Shown here piece after piece: positions 41,807-50,867 of a DNA stretch of 64,000 nucleotides. Source of the DNA: Kitasatospora sp. CB01950. GTDB lineage: Bacteria > Actinomycetota > Actinomycetes > Streptomycetales > Streptomycetaceae. Position 1 is the stretch's first letter, and the number at the start of each line of letters is the position of its first letter. The DNA is taken from contig NZ_LISX01000020.1 of the NCBI RefSeq assembly GCF_001905465.1, positions 38,539-102,538 of the forward strand. Reading direction: 5' to 3'. The translations under genes were made by a program, and so were the position numbers. Under the pieces are notes generated by a model, which ran no database searches, was not told the DNA's origin, and worked only from the letters and a program-made list of their open reading frames with translations.

Positions 41807-42826
41807 ATGCCCAGCACCGAAGCAGCCCCCGCCCCGGGCCGGACCGCCCCGGCCAGGACCGACGCAGGCCGGATCGGCGTCATGCTGCCCCGCGACCTGC
41901 CGGTCAACGACCTCCACCCCTACGCGCGCCGGGCCGAGGAGTTGGGCTTCGACGAACTCTGGGTGGTCGAGGACCTCGGCTGGCGAGGCGGCATCGCCCA
42001 GGCCGCGACCCTCCTCGCCGTGACCGAACGGATCACCGTCGGCATCGGCATCCTGCCCGCCGGCGCCCGCAACGTCTGCTTCGCCGCGATGGAACTCGCC
42101 ACCCTCGCCCAACTCCACCCCGGCCGCCTGACCGTCGGCATCGGCCACGGCATGCCCGGCTGGATGCGCGACGCCGGCGCCTGGCCGGCCAGCCCGCTGA
42201 CGCTGCTCAAGGAGTACACCACCGCGCTGCGCACCCTGCTGCGCGGCGAACCCGGCCCCGCGAACGGACGCTACGTGCAGTGCGAGGGCGTGCGGCTGAC
42301 GGAGCTTCCGGAGGTCGTCCCGCCGGTGATCCTCGGCGTGCGCGGCCCCAAGTCGCAGGCCGCGGCCGGCGAGGTCGCCGACGGGCTGCTGCTGGCCGAA
42401 CCCGCCGCCCCCGCGTACATCGAGGCCTCCCGCCGCCACCTGCGCCCGGACGCCACGGTCGTCACCTACGACGTCGCGGCGGTCGACGCGGACGAGGCCA
42501 CCGCCCTCGACCGGGTCCGGGCCGGCCTGGCCGCGATCGGCGAACCCGACTGGGCCGCCCACATCGACCCCCTGCCGTTCGCCGCCGAACTCCGCGCCCA
42601 CCGCGCGGCCTGCGCCGACGGCGCGGAGTTCGCCCGCACCCTGCCCGCCGAGCAGGTCCGCGCCCTCGCCGTCGTCGGCACCCCCGACCAGGCCCGCGCC
42701 GCCGTCGCCGCCCGCCACGCCGCCGGGGCCACCACCGTCGTCCTCACCCCGGCCGGCCCCGACGCGCTGGGCTCGCTGGAGTCCCTGGCCCGCGCGCTGC
42801 CGACCGGGCCGCCCGGCGTCTCCTGA
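41807..42826 (+). CDS. LLM-class (luciferase-like, F420-type) oxidoreductase
   Basis: This 339-aa TIM-barrel flavin/F420 enzyme has RIGVMLPRDLPVNDLHPYARRAEELGFDELWVVED, then ITVGIGILPAGARNVCFAAMELATLAQLHPGRLTVGIGHG, and VPPVILGVRGPKSQAAAGEVADGLLLAEPA. This pattern is that of F420-dependent reductases of actinomycetes. GAGGAG precedes the ATG. The substrate is unknown. A hypothetical gene, now frameshifted, follows 24 nt later. Confidence 0.88.
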   Translation: MPSTEAAPAPGRTAPARTDAGRIGVMLPRDLPVNDLHPYARRAEELGFDELWVVEDLGWRGGIAQAATLLAVTERITVGIGILPAGARNVCFAAMELATLAQLHPGRLTVGIGHGMPGWMRDAGAWPASPLTLLKEYTTALRTLLRGEPGPANGRYVQCEGVRLTELPEVVPPVILGVRGPKSQAAAGEVADGLLLAEPAAPAYIEASRRHLRPDATVVTYDVAAVDADEATALDRVRAGLAAIGEPDWAAHIDPLPFAAELRAHRAACADGAEFARTLPAEQVRALAVVGTPDQARAAVAARHAAGATTVVLTPAGPDALGSLESLARALPTGPPGVS

Positions 42827-42850
42827 CCCGGCCTCCGACAGGGGAGCCCG

Positions 42851-43215
42851 GTGCTGCGGGCGCTGGGCTACTGGGCCTCGCCGCAGACGCCCGAACTGCC
42901 GGACGCGGCACGGCTGGTGGACGAGACCTGGGACGGGGAGGAACGGTCCCGGGTCGCCGCCCACCTCGACCGGGGCCGGCCGATCCGCCAGTACATGGGT
43001 GCCTCCCGCTGCCGCCGGTGCGGCCGCTCCAACGGCAACGCCGACCTGACCGACGGCCGGTACGTCTGGCCCGGCGGCTCGCCCACTACGTCACCGAGCA
43101 CGCCGTCCGGCTCCCCGCCGAGTTCGTCAGCCGCGCCGTCCGCCGCCTCGACGACCTCGAACAGGCCGAGGCCGACATGGCGTGGTGGAACCGGGCCGGC
43201 CGACGGAACGGATGA
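42851..43215 (+). pseudogene. Zinc-finger-like hypothetical protein with a one-base frameshift
   Basis: A GTG start with GGGGAG upstream begins VLRALGYWASPQTPELPDAARLVDETWD and keeps the frame to CRRCGRSNGNADLTDGRYVWPGG. The next sensible frame is the +1 frame, reading LAHYVTEHAVRLPAEFVSRAVRRLDDL to a TGA at 43215. One C appears missing near 43078 in a GGCGG run. The intact protein would be about 121 aa with a CxxC pair. Either a real mutation or a sequencing error is possible. Confidence 0.65.
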
Positions 43216-43240
43216 CCGGCGCCCCGCGGCGGAGGTCGCC

Positions 43241-43281
43241 GGCCTGCGCGGTGCGCCGGGCGTCGGGGCACCGCGCAGGCC
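43241..43281. terminator. Bidirectional terminator
   Basis: GGCCTGCGCGGTGC and GCACCGCGCAGGCC form a perfect 14-bp stem with a 13-nt loop between two convergent genes. Confidence 0.75.
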
Positions 43282-43302
43282 CGGTCGGCGGGCAGGGTCG
43301 GG

Positions 43303-44370
43303 TCAGGCGGAGGCGACGTACGGGGTCGTCCCGATCTCGAACGCGGCCGGCTCGTGCCAGGAGGCCAGGCCGAGCAGCCGGCTGCCGAGTTCGGTGAGCC
43401 GCGCCGTCGGGTAGCGCCTGGACTCGGGCAGGACCGGGTCGCCCACCAGGGTGCGGTTCCAGCGCGGGGTGTGCAGGTGCCGCCAGGAGTCGACGCGGGA
43501 CCTGCGCAGCCGTTCGTGCTCCTCCAGCGCGGGCATCATCGACAGGTACTGCACGGCCCGCACGCCCTGCTCGGACAGGTTGCGGGCGACGCCGTGCGCC
43601 AGCAGGCCGTTCCAGATCAGCAGGTCGCCGGGGTGCAAGTCCGGTCGGACGACCGGGAGTTCGGCGCGGTCGACGACGGGCCGGACGGGGTTGCGGCCGG
43701 CCGGCTGGGCGAGCTTCCACGGCTCGAAGCGCCGGAACAGCTCGGGGCTGCAGTGGAAGCCGCCGGTCTCCGGCGCGGAGTCGTTGAGGGCGACGATGCC
43801 CTGCACGCGCTGCGGCGGAACGCCCAGGGAGGTGTCGATGTCCCAGTGCAGCTCGACGTCGGCGCCCCGGTCGGCGGGGTCGATCAGCGCCCGGTCGCGG
43901 CTGCCGCGATTGGGCGGGTTCAGGTTGAGCCGGTCCAGGGTGACCCACAGTTCCTCGCAGTCCCAGACGTCGACGAACGCGTCGTAGACCCGCAGGTTCT
44001 GCCGGCTGTCCCACAGCAGTTGGTGGTGGTACGCCTCGACGAAGCCGTAGACGTGCAACTGCTGGTCGAGTTCGGAGCGGAACGGCCGGTCGACGAACCA
44101 GCTGTCCGGGTCGTGCGGGTCCAGCCCCTGGAACTCGAAGGCGAAGTCGAGCATCCGGCGGGCGTGTTCGGCCGGCACCGCCTCGCGGACGATCACGTAG
44201 CCGTAGGTCTGCCAGTGCGCGAAGTCCTCCTCGGACAGCACGCGCAGCGGCCGGGACTTGGCCAGTTCGCGCAGGGTGTGCTGGGCGAGGTACGACTCGC
44301 CGTCGGTGCTGAAGTACGGGCGGTCGCTCGCGGCCCGGAACAGGTGGGCGCGGCGGGACGGTACGGACAT
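43303..44370 (-). CDS. Phytanoyl-CoA dioxygenase-family protein
   Basis: This 355-aa Fe(II)/2-oxoglutarate oxygenase has the PhyH entry motif FAHWQTYGYVIVREAVPAE. The facial triad is likely His and Asp in VELHWDIDTSLG and a second His in LLIWNGLLAHGVARNLSE, followed by RAVQYLSMMP with the arginine that holds 2-oxoglutarate. The length fits family members that hydroxylate small molecules or secondary-metabolite intermediates. It stands alone; the substrate is unknown. Confidence 0.88.
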   Translation of the reverse strand: MSVPSRRAHLFRAASDRPYFSTDGESYLAQHTLRELAKSRPLRVLSEEDFAHWQTYGYVIVREAVPAEHARRMLDFAFEFQGLDPHDPDSWFVDRPFRSELDQQLHVYGFVEAYHHQLLWDSRQNLRVYDAFVDVWDCEELWVTLDRLNLNPPNRGSRDRALIDPADRGADVELHWDIDTSLGVPPQRVQGIVALNDSAPETGGFHCSPELFRRFEPWKLAQPAGRNPVRPVVDRAELPVVRPDLHPGDLLIWNGLLAHGVARNLSEQGVRAVQYLSMMPALEEHERLRRSRVDSWRHLHTPRWNRTLVGDPVLPESRRYPTARLTELGSRLLGLASWHEPAAFEIGTTPYVASA

Positions 44371-44696
44371 GGGAGCCCCTCCAGGGAGCAGGCGGAACGA
44401 GAGCGCCCGCGCGAGACGAGGCGGGACGGGCGCGGCGGCCCCCGCAGCGGGGCCGAGCAGCGAGATCGGCGGCGGGGAAGGGCGGTGCCGGGAAGGCGTC
44501 GCGGCCGCTTTCGATCGCCAGATTGGTTCAGACCATCAGGCTTGTCAAGTTCCTGACCGGTAACCGTAGTCGGCCACGGGTCGCGCTCGCTGCGGCCGCG
44601 AGCCGGCGCGTCGACGAGCGCTTTCCTCGTCCCCGTCGGCCCCGGCCTCCACCCGGTTCCGCAGCGCGCCGTCGCGCCGGCCGGTCCGCCGCCGAA
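44371..44696. other. Intergenic region before a GNAT remnant
   Basis: About 326 nt upstream of the dioxygenase gene. No gene, promoter or strong hairpin is visible. The sequence near 44520-44570 is less G+C-rich than its surroundings, which may mark a promoter or a rearrangement scar. Confidence 0.3.
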
Positions 44697-44918
44697 TCCG
44701 CGACCTCCGCCTCGTTCACCGACAACGCCGCCTCCATCGCAGTCTCCCGCAAACTCGGCTACCGCCCCGACGGCCTCGTACGCGAGAACCGCCAGGGCGA
44801 ACCCGCCCTCACTCAGCGCTTCCGCCTCGACCGCGCCGACTGGCAGCCCACCCGCCGCGAGGACATCCACCTCGCCGGCCTCGCCGACTGCACCGCGCTG
44901 TTCGGTCTCCCCGGCTGA
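44697..44918 (+). pseudogene. C-terminal fragment of a GNAT acetyltransferase
   Basis: The frame reads SFTDNAASIAVSRKLGYRPDG, ENRQGEPALTQRFRLDRADW and a normal end TALFGLPG, which is the last third of a RimJ/RimL-type GNAT. The acetyl-CoA motif and N-terminal part are absent and no start codon precedes it. It is a truncated gene. Confidence 0.7.
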
Positions 44919-44990
44919 CGAACCTGCGGAACTGCCCGACCCGGCACGGACGTTGGAGGACCGAGTACCGGAACCGACCCCGGAGCGGTG

Positions 44991-45299
44991 ATGCTGTCCT
45001 ACCTGATCGTGCTGGCCGTCCTGGCCGCCGTGCTGACCCTGCTCGGCCTGGCCGGACAGGCACTGCGGCGCCACCGCGGAGCCGCCGCCGCAGTGGGCGG
45101 CGCACTGGCCGCGTACGAGGAGGCGGTGCGCGGCACCTCGTACGCGGCGCACGCCGAACTGCTCGCCGAGGCCGACCGCAAAGCGCCGATCGAGGTGCCC
45201 GGCGGCCGGTTCGACGGCCGGGCGCTGCTCACGACCGGCCCGAGCCGCCCCGCCCGCGGCATGTGGCGGTCCGTCAGGGCGTGGTGGCGGCGCGGCTGA
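44991..45299 (+). CDS. Small single-helix membrane protein
   Basis: This 102-aa protein has an N-terminal membrane helix (LIVLAVLAAVLTLLGLAGQALR) and a basic C-terminal tail (SVRAWWRRG). The middle is alanine-rich with AAYEEAVRGTSYAAHAELLAEADRKAP. No family is known. GGAG lies 6 nt before the ATG. Its last 26 nt overlap the end of the convergent molybdoenzyme gene. Confidence 0.6.
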   Translation: MLSYLIVLAVLAAVLTLLGLAGQALRRHRGAAAAVGGALAAYEEAVRGTSYAAHAELLAEADRKAPIEVPGGRFDGRALLTTGPSRPARGMWRSVRAWWRRG

Positions 45300-47565
45300 C
45301 CACCACGTTCAGGTGCTTCATGATCGGCTGATCGCTCTGGCTGCTGAAGTCGCCCAGCGCGCACAGCACGTTCATCTCCGGCATGTACCCGGCCGCACAG
45401 CCGCGCGGCAGGTCGTACGGGACGGCCAGGTAGCCGTGCAGCGCGCGCGTCGAGCCGTCCCGGGCCGTCGCCGTGATGTCGACCGGATCGAGTTCGGCCA
45501 GACGGCGCTCCCGCATGTCCTCGCGGTTCATGAACACCAGCGTGCGCAGGTTCCGCACCCCCCGGTAGCGGTCGTCGTCCGAGTAGATCGTGGTGTTCCA
45601 CTGGTCGTGCGAGCGCATCGTGCCCAGCACCAGCGTCCCCGGCTCCGGCACCACGTCCGGCAGCGGAGCGGCGGAGAACTCCGCCTTCCCCGACGGGGTC
45701 AGGAACACCAGCTCGCGGGCCGGCTGCTTGATCCGGAACCCCAGCGGCAGCCGCACCCGGCGGTTGAAGTCCTCGAAACCGTCCAGCGCCTTCGCCATGG
45801 TGTCGCGGATCCGGTCGTAGTCCTCCACGTACCACTCCCACGGCGTCGCACTGTCCGGCAGCGCCGCCCGCGCGATGCCCGCGACGATGGCAGGCTCCGA
45901 CAACAGGTGCGGCGACGGCAGACGCTTCCGCATGCCCACCGACAGGTGCACCATGCTCATCGAGTCCTCCACCGAGGTGGCCTGCACCCCGCCGCGCTGC
46001 CGGTCCTGCTCGGTGCGGCCCAGACACGGCAGGATCAACGCCCGCCGCCCGTGCACCAGATGGCTGCGGTTCAGCTTCGTCGACACGTGCACCGTCAACT
46101 CGCAGCTGCGCAGCGCCCGGTGGGTGAAAGCGGTGTCCGGCGCGGCCATCGCGAAGTTGCCGCCCATCCCGACGAACACCGACACCTCGCCGCGCGCCAT
46201 CGCCCCGATCACCCCCACCGTGTCCAGCCCCGGCTCGCGCGGCGGATCGATCCCGCACACCGTCGCCAACCGGTCCAGGAACGCCGCCGCCGGCCGGTGG
46301 TCGATCCCGCAGGTCCGGTTGCCCTGGACGTTCGAATGCCCGCGCACCGGCGACGGCCCCGCGCCCTCCCGGCCCAGATTCCCGCGCAGCAGCAGCACGT
46401 TGACGATCTCCCGGACGGTGTCCACCCCGTGCTCGTGCTGCGTCACCCCCAGACACCAGGAGAAGATCGACCGGTCCGCCTCCCGGTACACCCGCGCCGC
46501 CTCCAGCAACTGCGCCCGGCTCAGCCCGCTCTGCCGCTCCAACTCCTCCCACGGCGTGCGCTCGCACAGCTCCCGGTACGCGGCGAAACCCGCGGTGTGC
46601 CGCTCGACGAACTCCTCGTCCAGCGCCCGCGGATCGTGCTTCGCCTGCTCCAGCAGCGCCTTCGCCATCGCCCGCAGCAGCGCGAAGTCCCCGCCGATCC
46701 GCACCTGAAGGTTCAGCGTGCTGGTCGAGGTGGCCCGCATCAGCGCCATGTTCGCGAACTCGTGCGGCACGATGGTGCGGGTCGCCGCCGCCTCCACCAG
46801 CGGATTGATGTGCACCACCTGCGCGCCCCGCCGGTGCGCGTCCGCAAGCGCGGTCAGCATCCGCGGCGCGTTCGACGCGGCGTTCACCCCGAGGATGAAC
46901 AGCGCGTCCGCGGCCTCCCAGTCCTTCAGGTCGACGGTGCCCTTCCCGGTGCCGAGCGAGGCCGTCAGCGCCCGGCCGGACGCCTCGTGACACATGTTCG
47001 AACAGTCCGGGAGGTTGTTGGTGCCCAGCTCACGGGCCAGCAACTGGTACAGGAACGTCGCCTCGTTGCCGAGGCGCCCCGAGGTGTAGAACGCCGCCCG
47101 GTTCGGATCGTCCAGCCCGCGCAGCGCCCCGCCGACCAGCTCGAACGCCTGCTGCCAGGAGATCGGCAGGTACCGGTCGGAGTCCGCGTCGTACACCATC
47201 GGCTCGGTCAGCCGCCCCTGGTCCTCCAACGCGAAATCGCTCCACGTGGAGAGCTCGGCGACGGTGTGCGCCGCGAAGAACTCCCGCCCCACCCGCTTGC
47301 GCGTCATCTCCCACGTGACGTGCTTGATGCCGTTCTCGCAGATGTCCAGGTGCAGGCCCTTGTAGTCGTCCGGCCACGCGCACCCCGGACAGTCGAAGCC
47401 CCCGTTCTCGTGGTTCATCCGCAGCACCGCCCGCGGCCCGTCCACCCACTCGCCCGTCCGCGCCAGCACCCGCGCCACCGACTTCGCCGCACCCCACCCC
47501 GCGGCCGGATGCCGATAGGGCTCCACTCGCGGCTCGGCGCTGTCCGGTTCCTCGGTTGCGGTCAC
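45274..47565 (-). CDS. FdhF/YdeP-family molybdopterin oxidoreductase
   Basis: This 763-aa protein belongs to the molybdopterin oxidoreductase superfamily, YdeP/FdhF branch. Near the N-terminus is GGFDCPGCAWPDDYKGLHLDICENG, a partial cysteine motif characteristic of YdeP proteins. The likely molybdenum-ligand region is LPDCSNMCHEASGRAL (cysteine, no selenocysteine), followed by RGNLGREGAGPSPVRGHSNVQGNRTCG and a C-terminal molybdopterin-dinucleotide domain with RSHDQWNTTIYSDDDRYRGV. It is predicted to be cytoplasmic. GTG 47565 is the start used. The substrate is unknown; E. coli YdeP is linked to acid resistance. Confidence 0.9.
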   Translation of the reverse strand: MTATEEPDSAEPRVEPYRHPAAGWGAAKSVARVLARTGEWVDGPRAVLRMNHENGGFDCPGCAWPDDYKGLHLDICENGIKHVTWEMTRKRVGREFFAAHTVAELSTWSDFALEDQGRLTEPMVYDADSDRYLPISWQQAFELVGGALRGLDDPNRAAFYTSGRLGNEATFLYQLLARELGTNNLPDCSNMCHEASGRALTASLGTGKGTVDLKDWEAADALFILGVNAASNAPRMLTALADAHRRGAQVVHINPLVEAAATRTIVPHEFANMALMRATSTSTLNLQVRIGGDFALLRAMAKALLEQAKHDPRALDEEFVERHTAGFAAYRELCERTPWEELERQSGLSRAQLLEAARVYREADRSIFSWCLGVTQHEHGVDTVREIVNVLLLRGNLGREGAGPSPVRGHSNVQGNRTCGIDHRPAAAFLDRLATVCGIDPPREPGLDTVGVIGAMARGEVSVFVGMGGNFAMAAPDTAFTHRALRSCELTVHVSTKLNRSHLVHGRRALILPCLGRTEQDRQRGGVQATSVEDSMSMVHLSVGMRKRLPSPHLLSEPAIVAGIARAALPDSATPWEWYVEDYDRIRDTMAKALDGFEDFNRRVRLPLGFRIKQPARELVFLTPSGKAEFSAAPLPDVVPEPGTLVLGTMRSHDQWNTTIYSDDDRYRGVRNLRTLVFMNREDMRERRLAELDPVDITATARDGSTRALHGYLAVPYDLPRGCAAGYMPEMNVLCALGDFSSQSDQPIMKHLNVVVSRAATTP

Positions 47566-47753
47566 GACGGCACTCCCGCCTCGGTGAACGGCACCGGGGT
47601 CAACGGTGCCGCTGCGGCTGGCAACGACCTTCCGGATCCTGCCGCCCGCCCCGCCCCGACGCCGCCGCCCACGCCCGCCCGCCCCCGCGAACCACCCACC
47701 CGCACCACACGCCCCCTGGTCACCACCGGTGGTGCGGCCCCACAATCGGCAGG

Positions 47754-49235
47754 ATGAATCAGACGCGTACGACCTCGGCCGACTGGTCCGCCCTGGCCCG
47801 GGATCTCGACGGGGGACTGGTCCGGCCGGGCGAGGAGGGGTACGGGGTGGCCCGGCTGCCGTACAACTCGCGGTTCGAGGTGCGGCCGCAGGCGGTGGTG
47901 TTCGCGCAGCAGGCCGAGGACGTGCGGCAGACGATCGCGTTCGCCCGGCGGTACGGGCTGCCGCTGGCGGCCCGCAGCGGGAGCCACAGCTACGGGGGCT
48001 GGTCCACCAGCCCGGGGATCACGCTCGACCTGGGCCGGATGAACGCCGTCACCGTCGACGCCGACACGGCGACGATCGGCGGCGGCGCGCTGCTCATCGA
48101 CGTGTACGACGCGCTGCTCGCCGACGACCGGGCCATCCCCGCCGGGAGCTGCCCGACCGTCGGCATCGCCGGGCTGACCCTCGGCGGCGGACTCGGATCC
48201 GTCTGCCGCGCCTACGGGTTGACGTGCGATCGGCTGCTGTCCGCGGTGCTGGTGACCGCGGACGGCCGCAGCCGGGAGTGCTCGGCGGAGCGCGAGCCCG
48301 AGCTGTTCTGGGCGTTGCGCGGCGGCGGGGGCGGCAACTTCGGGGTCGTCACCTCGTTCACGTTCCGCACGCACCCGACGACCGAGGTCACCACGGCCTC
48401 GCTGCGCTGGAGTTGGCGCGACGCGGGCCGGGTGCTGGACGCCTGGCAGCGCTGGGCGCCGGCCCGGCCGGACGAACAGTGGTCCAGCCTGCGGCTGACC
48501 GCCGGGCCGACGGGAGAGTGCACGGCGGAGGCGCACCTGTACGTCCTCGGCGACGGCCTCGACGCCGCCGGCGCCCTGGTCGCCGCCGTCGGGACCGAGC
48601 CGGTCGAACAGCGCCACGAGATCGTCCCCTACCGGGAGATGATCATGTCGATGACGGGCCACCCGGGCACCCCCTCGCAACTGCACCTGACGGGCCGGAC
48701 GCCCGACGCCGTGCTCGACCGGCCGCCGTTCGTCGCCACGTCCAACTTCTTCCCCGTCCCGCTGCCGCCCGCCGGCGTCGACACCCTGGTCGCCGCCGTC
48801 AACCGCCGTGCGGCTGACGGCGGTTCGGGCTACGTCCTGCTGGACAGCCTGCGCGGCGCGGTCGGACGCGTCGCCCCCGACGCCACCGCGTTCGTCCACC
48901 GCGACGCGCTGTTCTCCGCGCAGTACCACTGCTCGTACGACCCCGGCACCCCGGCCGCCGTCCTCGACGACGCCGCCCGCTGGCTGCGCACGCTCCGGCG
49001 CGCCATGCGGCCCTGGGCCGGCGACCGGGCCTACGTCAACTACGCCGACCCGCAGCTGGAGGACTACGCGCACGCCTACTACGGCGCCAACCTGCCGCGA
49101 CTGTCGGCCGTCAGGGCGGCCCACGACCCGGACGGGTTCTTCGACTTCCCGCAGGCCGTGCCCCTGCCGCGACCGGAAACGGGGTTGCCTCGCGGTCAAC
49201 GAGCTTGTCCACTGGACACATTGACCGGTCGTTGA
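47754..49235 (+). CDS. BBE-type oxidase with bicovalent FAD motif
   Basis: This 493-aa FAD-binding PCMH/berberine-bridge-type oxidase has RSGSHSYGGWST with the histidine for 8-alpha attachment. IPAGSCPTVGIAGLTLGGG carries the cysteine for 6-S attachment, so bicovalent FAD is expected. The C-terminal BBE motif is YVNYADPQLEDYAHAYYGANLPRL. No signal peptide is seen. Such enzymes oxidise sugars, polyketide alcohols or alkaloids. The flavin monooxygenase starting 19 nt downstream is probably in the same operon. Confidence 0.92.
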   Translation: MNQTRTTSADWSALARDLDGGLVRPGEEGYGVARLPYNSRFEVRPQAVVFAQQAEDVRQTIAFARRYGLPLAARSGSHSYGGWSTSPGITLDLGRMNAVTVDADTATIGGGALLIDVYDALLADDRAIPAGSCPTVGIAGLTLGGGLGSVCRAYGLTCDRLLSAVLVTADGRSRECSAEREPELFWALRGGGGGNFGVVTSFTFRTHPTTEVTTASLRWSWRDAGRVLDAWQRWAPARPDEQWSSLRLTAGPTGECTAEAHLYVLGDGLDAAGALVAAVGTEPVEQRHEIVPYREMIMSMTGHPGTPSQLHLTGRTPDAVLDRPPFVATSNFFPVPLPPAGVDTLVAAVNRRAADGGSGYVLLDSLRGAVGRVAPDATAFVHRDALFSAQYHCSYDPGTPAAVLDDAARWLRTLRRAMRPWAGDRAYVNYADPQLEDYAHAYYGANLPRLSAVRAAHDPDGFFDFPQAVPLPRPETGLPRGQRACPLDTLTGR

Positions 49236-49254
49236 CCACTGAGAGGGCTTCGCC

Positions 49255-50769
49255 ATGCTCGGAGGAACGCACACCGCCGCACACGAGGTCGTCATCGCCG
49301 GCGGCGGGCCCGTCGGACTGTGGCTCGCCTGCGAACTGCGGCTGTACGGCGTCGACGTGACGGTGCTGGAGACCCGGACCGAACCCGACCCGCACTCCCG
49401 GGCCCTCGCCGTCCACCCGCGCACCCTCGAACTGTTCGCCGCCCGCGGGCTGGTGGAGCCCTTCCTCGCCGAAGGACTGCGGATGCCCGGCGGACACTTC
49501 GCCGCGCTCACCCGCCGGATGGACTTCTCCCGGCTCGACACGCCCTACCCGTTCATGCTCCTGCTGCCGCAGGTCCGCACCGAGCAGCTCATCGGCGCCC
49601 ACGCCGAGGCCGTCGGCGTCCGCGTGCTGCGCGAGCACCGGGTGACCGGCCTGGCCCAGCACGAGGACGCGGTGACCGTCGAGGCCGACACCCCCGCCGG
49701 ACGCCGACGCCTGGACGCCGCCTACCTGATCGGCTGCGACGGCAGCCGCAGCACCGTCCGCGCCGCCGCAGGCATCGGCTTCCCCGGCCGGGCCGCCACC
49801 CGGTGGTCCTGGCTGGCCGACGTCACGCTCGACGCCCCGCCGGCCATGCAGTCCGCGTCCAACGAGCACGGCACCGTCCTGCTGTTCCCACTGCCCGGCG
49901 GGTTCCACCGGGTCGTCGGCAGCGACGCGCGCACCGCCCAGGAAAAGCCCGAGGACCTCGACGTCGAGGAACTCCGCACCCGGGTCCGCAGAGTCATGGG
50001 CACCGACCTCGGCATGCGCGACCCGCGCTGGATCTCGATCGTCGGCAACGCCGCCCGACAGGCCGAACGCTACCGCCACGGCCGGGTGCTGCTCGCCGGC
50101 GACGCCGCGCACAGCCACTTCCCCGCCGGCGGCCCCGGCCTCAACGTCGGCCTGGCCGACGCCGGCAACCTCGGCTGGAAACTCGCCCAGACCCTCGCCG
50201 GCACCGCCCCCGACGGCCTCCTCGACAGCTACCACGCCGAACGCCACCCGGTCGGACAGGAACTGCTGCGCAGCACCAGCGCCCAGACCGGACTGATGAC
50301 CAGCCACACCCCCGAGAACCTCGCGCTGCGCGGACTGCTGGCCGAACTCATCGGCACCGTACCCGAGTTCTCCGACGCCCTGGCCCGGCGCGCCGCCGGG
50401 ATCGCCGTCGGCTACCCGCCCGCGGACGCCTCCGGCGCCCCCGACGCCCACCCGCTCACCGGCACCCGCGCCCCCGACCTCGCCGTCCACGGCGGCGGCA
50501 CGCTGCTGTCGCTGCTGCGCCGCGGCCGCTACGTCCTGCTCGACCTCACCACCGCCCCCGGCGCGCCGTCGCCGCTCGCGCCGCTGGTCCACGACACCAC
50601 GCCGGGCCTCGACGTCCGTACCGGCCCGCCGGCCTCCGGCCGCCCCGACTGGGCCAGGGTCACCGCGGCCCTGGTCCGCCCCGACGGCCACCTCGCCTGG
50701 CTGTCCACCGACGCCGACCCCGCCGGGCCCGCCCGCGCCGCCGTCACGGCGACGCTCGCCCGCCGGTAG
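49255..50769 (+). CDS. FAD-dependent aromatic monooxygenase (group A)
   Basis: This 504-aa flavoprotein hydroxylase has the Rossmann GxGxxG motif EVVIAGGGPVGLWLACEL, the DG motif YLIGCDGSRSTVR and the GD motif LLAGDAAHSHFPAGGPGLNVGLAD. A C-terminal thioredoxin-like extension (PLTGTRAPDLAVH to the end) follows, as in rifampicin- and tetracycline-type or polyketide hydroxylases. It uses NAD(P)H and oxygen on an aromatic substrate. It follows the BBE oxidase and ends at a tandem hairpin. Confidence 0.9.
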   Translation: MLGGTHTAAHEVVIAGGGPVGLWLACELRLYGVDVTVLETRTEPDPHSRALAVHPRTLELFAARGLVEPFLAEGLRMPGGHFAALTRRMDFSRLDTPYPFMLLLPQVRTEQLIGAHAEAVGVRVLREHRVTGLAQHEDAVTVEADTPAGRRRLDAAYLIGCDGSRSTVRAAAGIGFPGRAATRWSWLADVTLDAPPAMQSASNEHGTVLLFPLPGGFHRVVGSDARTAQEKPEDLDVEELRTRVRRVMGTDLGMRDPRWISIVGNAARQAERYRHGRVLLAGDAAHSHFPAGGPGLNVGLADAGNLGWKLAQTLAGTAPDGLLDSYHAERHPVGQELLRSTSAQTGLMTSHTPENLALRGLLAELIGTVPEFSDALARRAAGIAVGYPPADASGAPDAHPLTGTRAPDLAVHGGGTLLSLLRRGRYVLLDLTTAPGAPSPLAPLVHDTTPGLDVRTGPPASGRPDWARVTAALVRPDGHLAWLSTDADPAGPARAAVTATLARR

Positions 50770-50788
50770 CGCCGCGCGGCGCCCGCAG

Positions 50789-50842
50789 CCCGCCGACCGG
50801 CGGGACGTGAGCCCGCCGACCGGTTGTGAGCCGGCCGGCGGG
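50789..50842. terminator. Tandem hairpins between convergent genes
   Basis: CCCGCC-GACC-GGCGGG (50789-50804) is followed by CCCGCCGACCGG (50812-50823) with CCGGCCGGCGGG (50831-50842, one mismatch). They can terminate both the monooxygenase and the hydrolase transcripts. Confidence 0.6.
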
Positions 50843-50867
50843 ACGATCCGTCAGGGACAGGCGCCGG

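Noticed and set aside
39005..42964. A 1319-codon minus-strand frame
   Set aside because: It is antisense to the aldo/keto reductase, DHA1 and LLM genes and has no recognisable domain.
45274..47565. Selenocysteine in the FdhF-like enzyme
   Set aside because: The likely molybdenum ligand is a normal Cys codon in SNMCHEAS, and there is no in-frame TGA.
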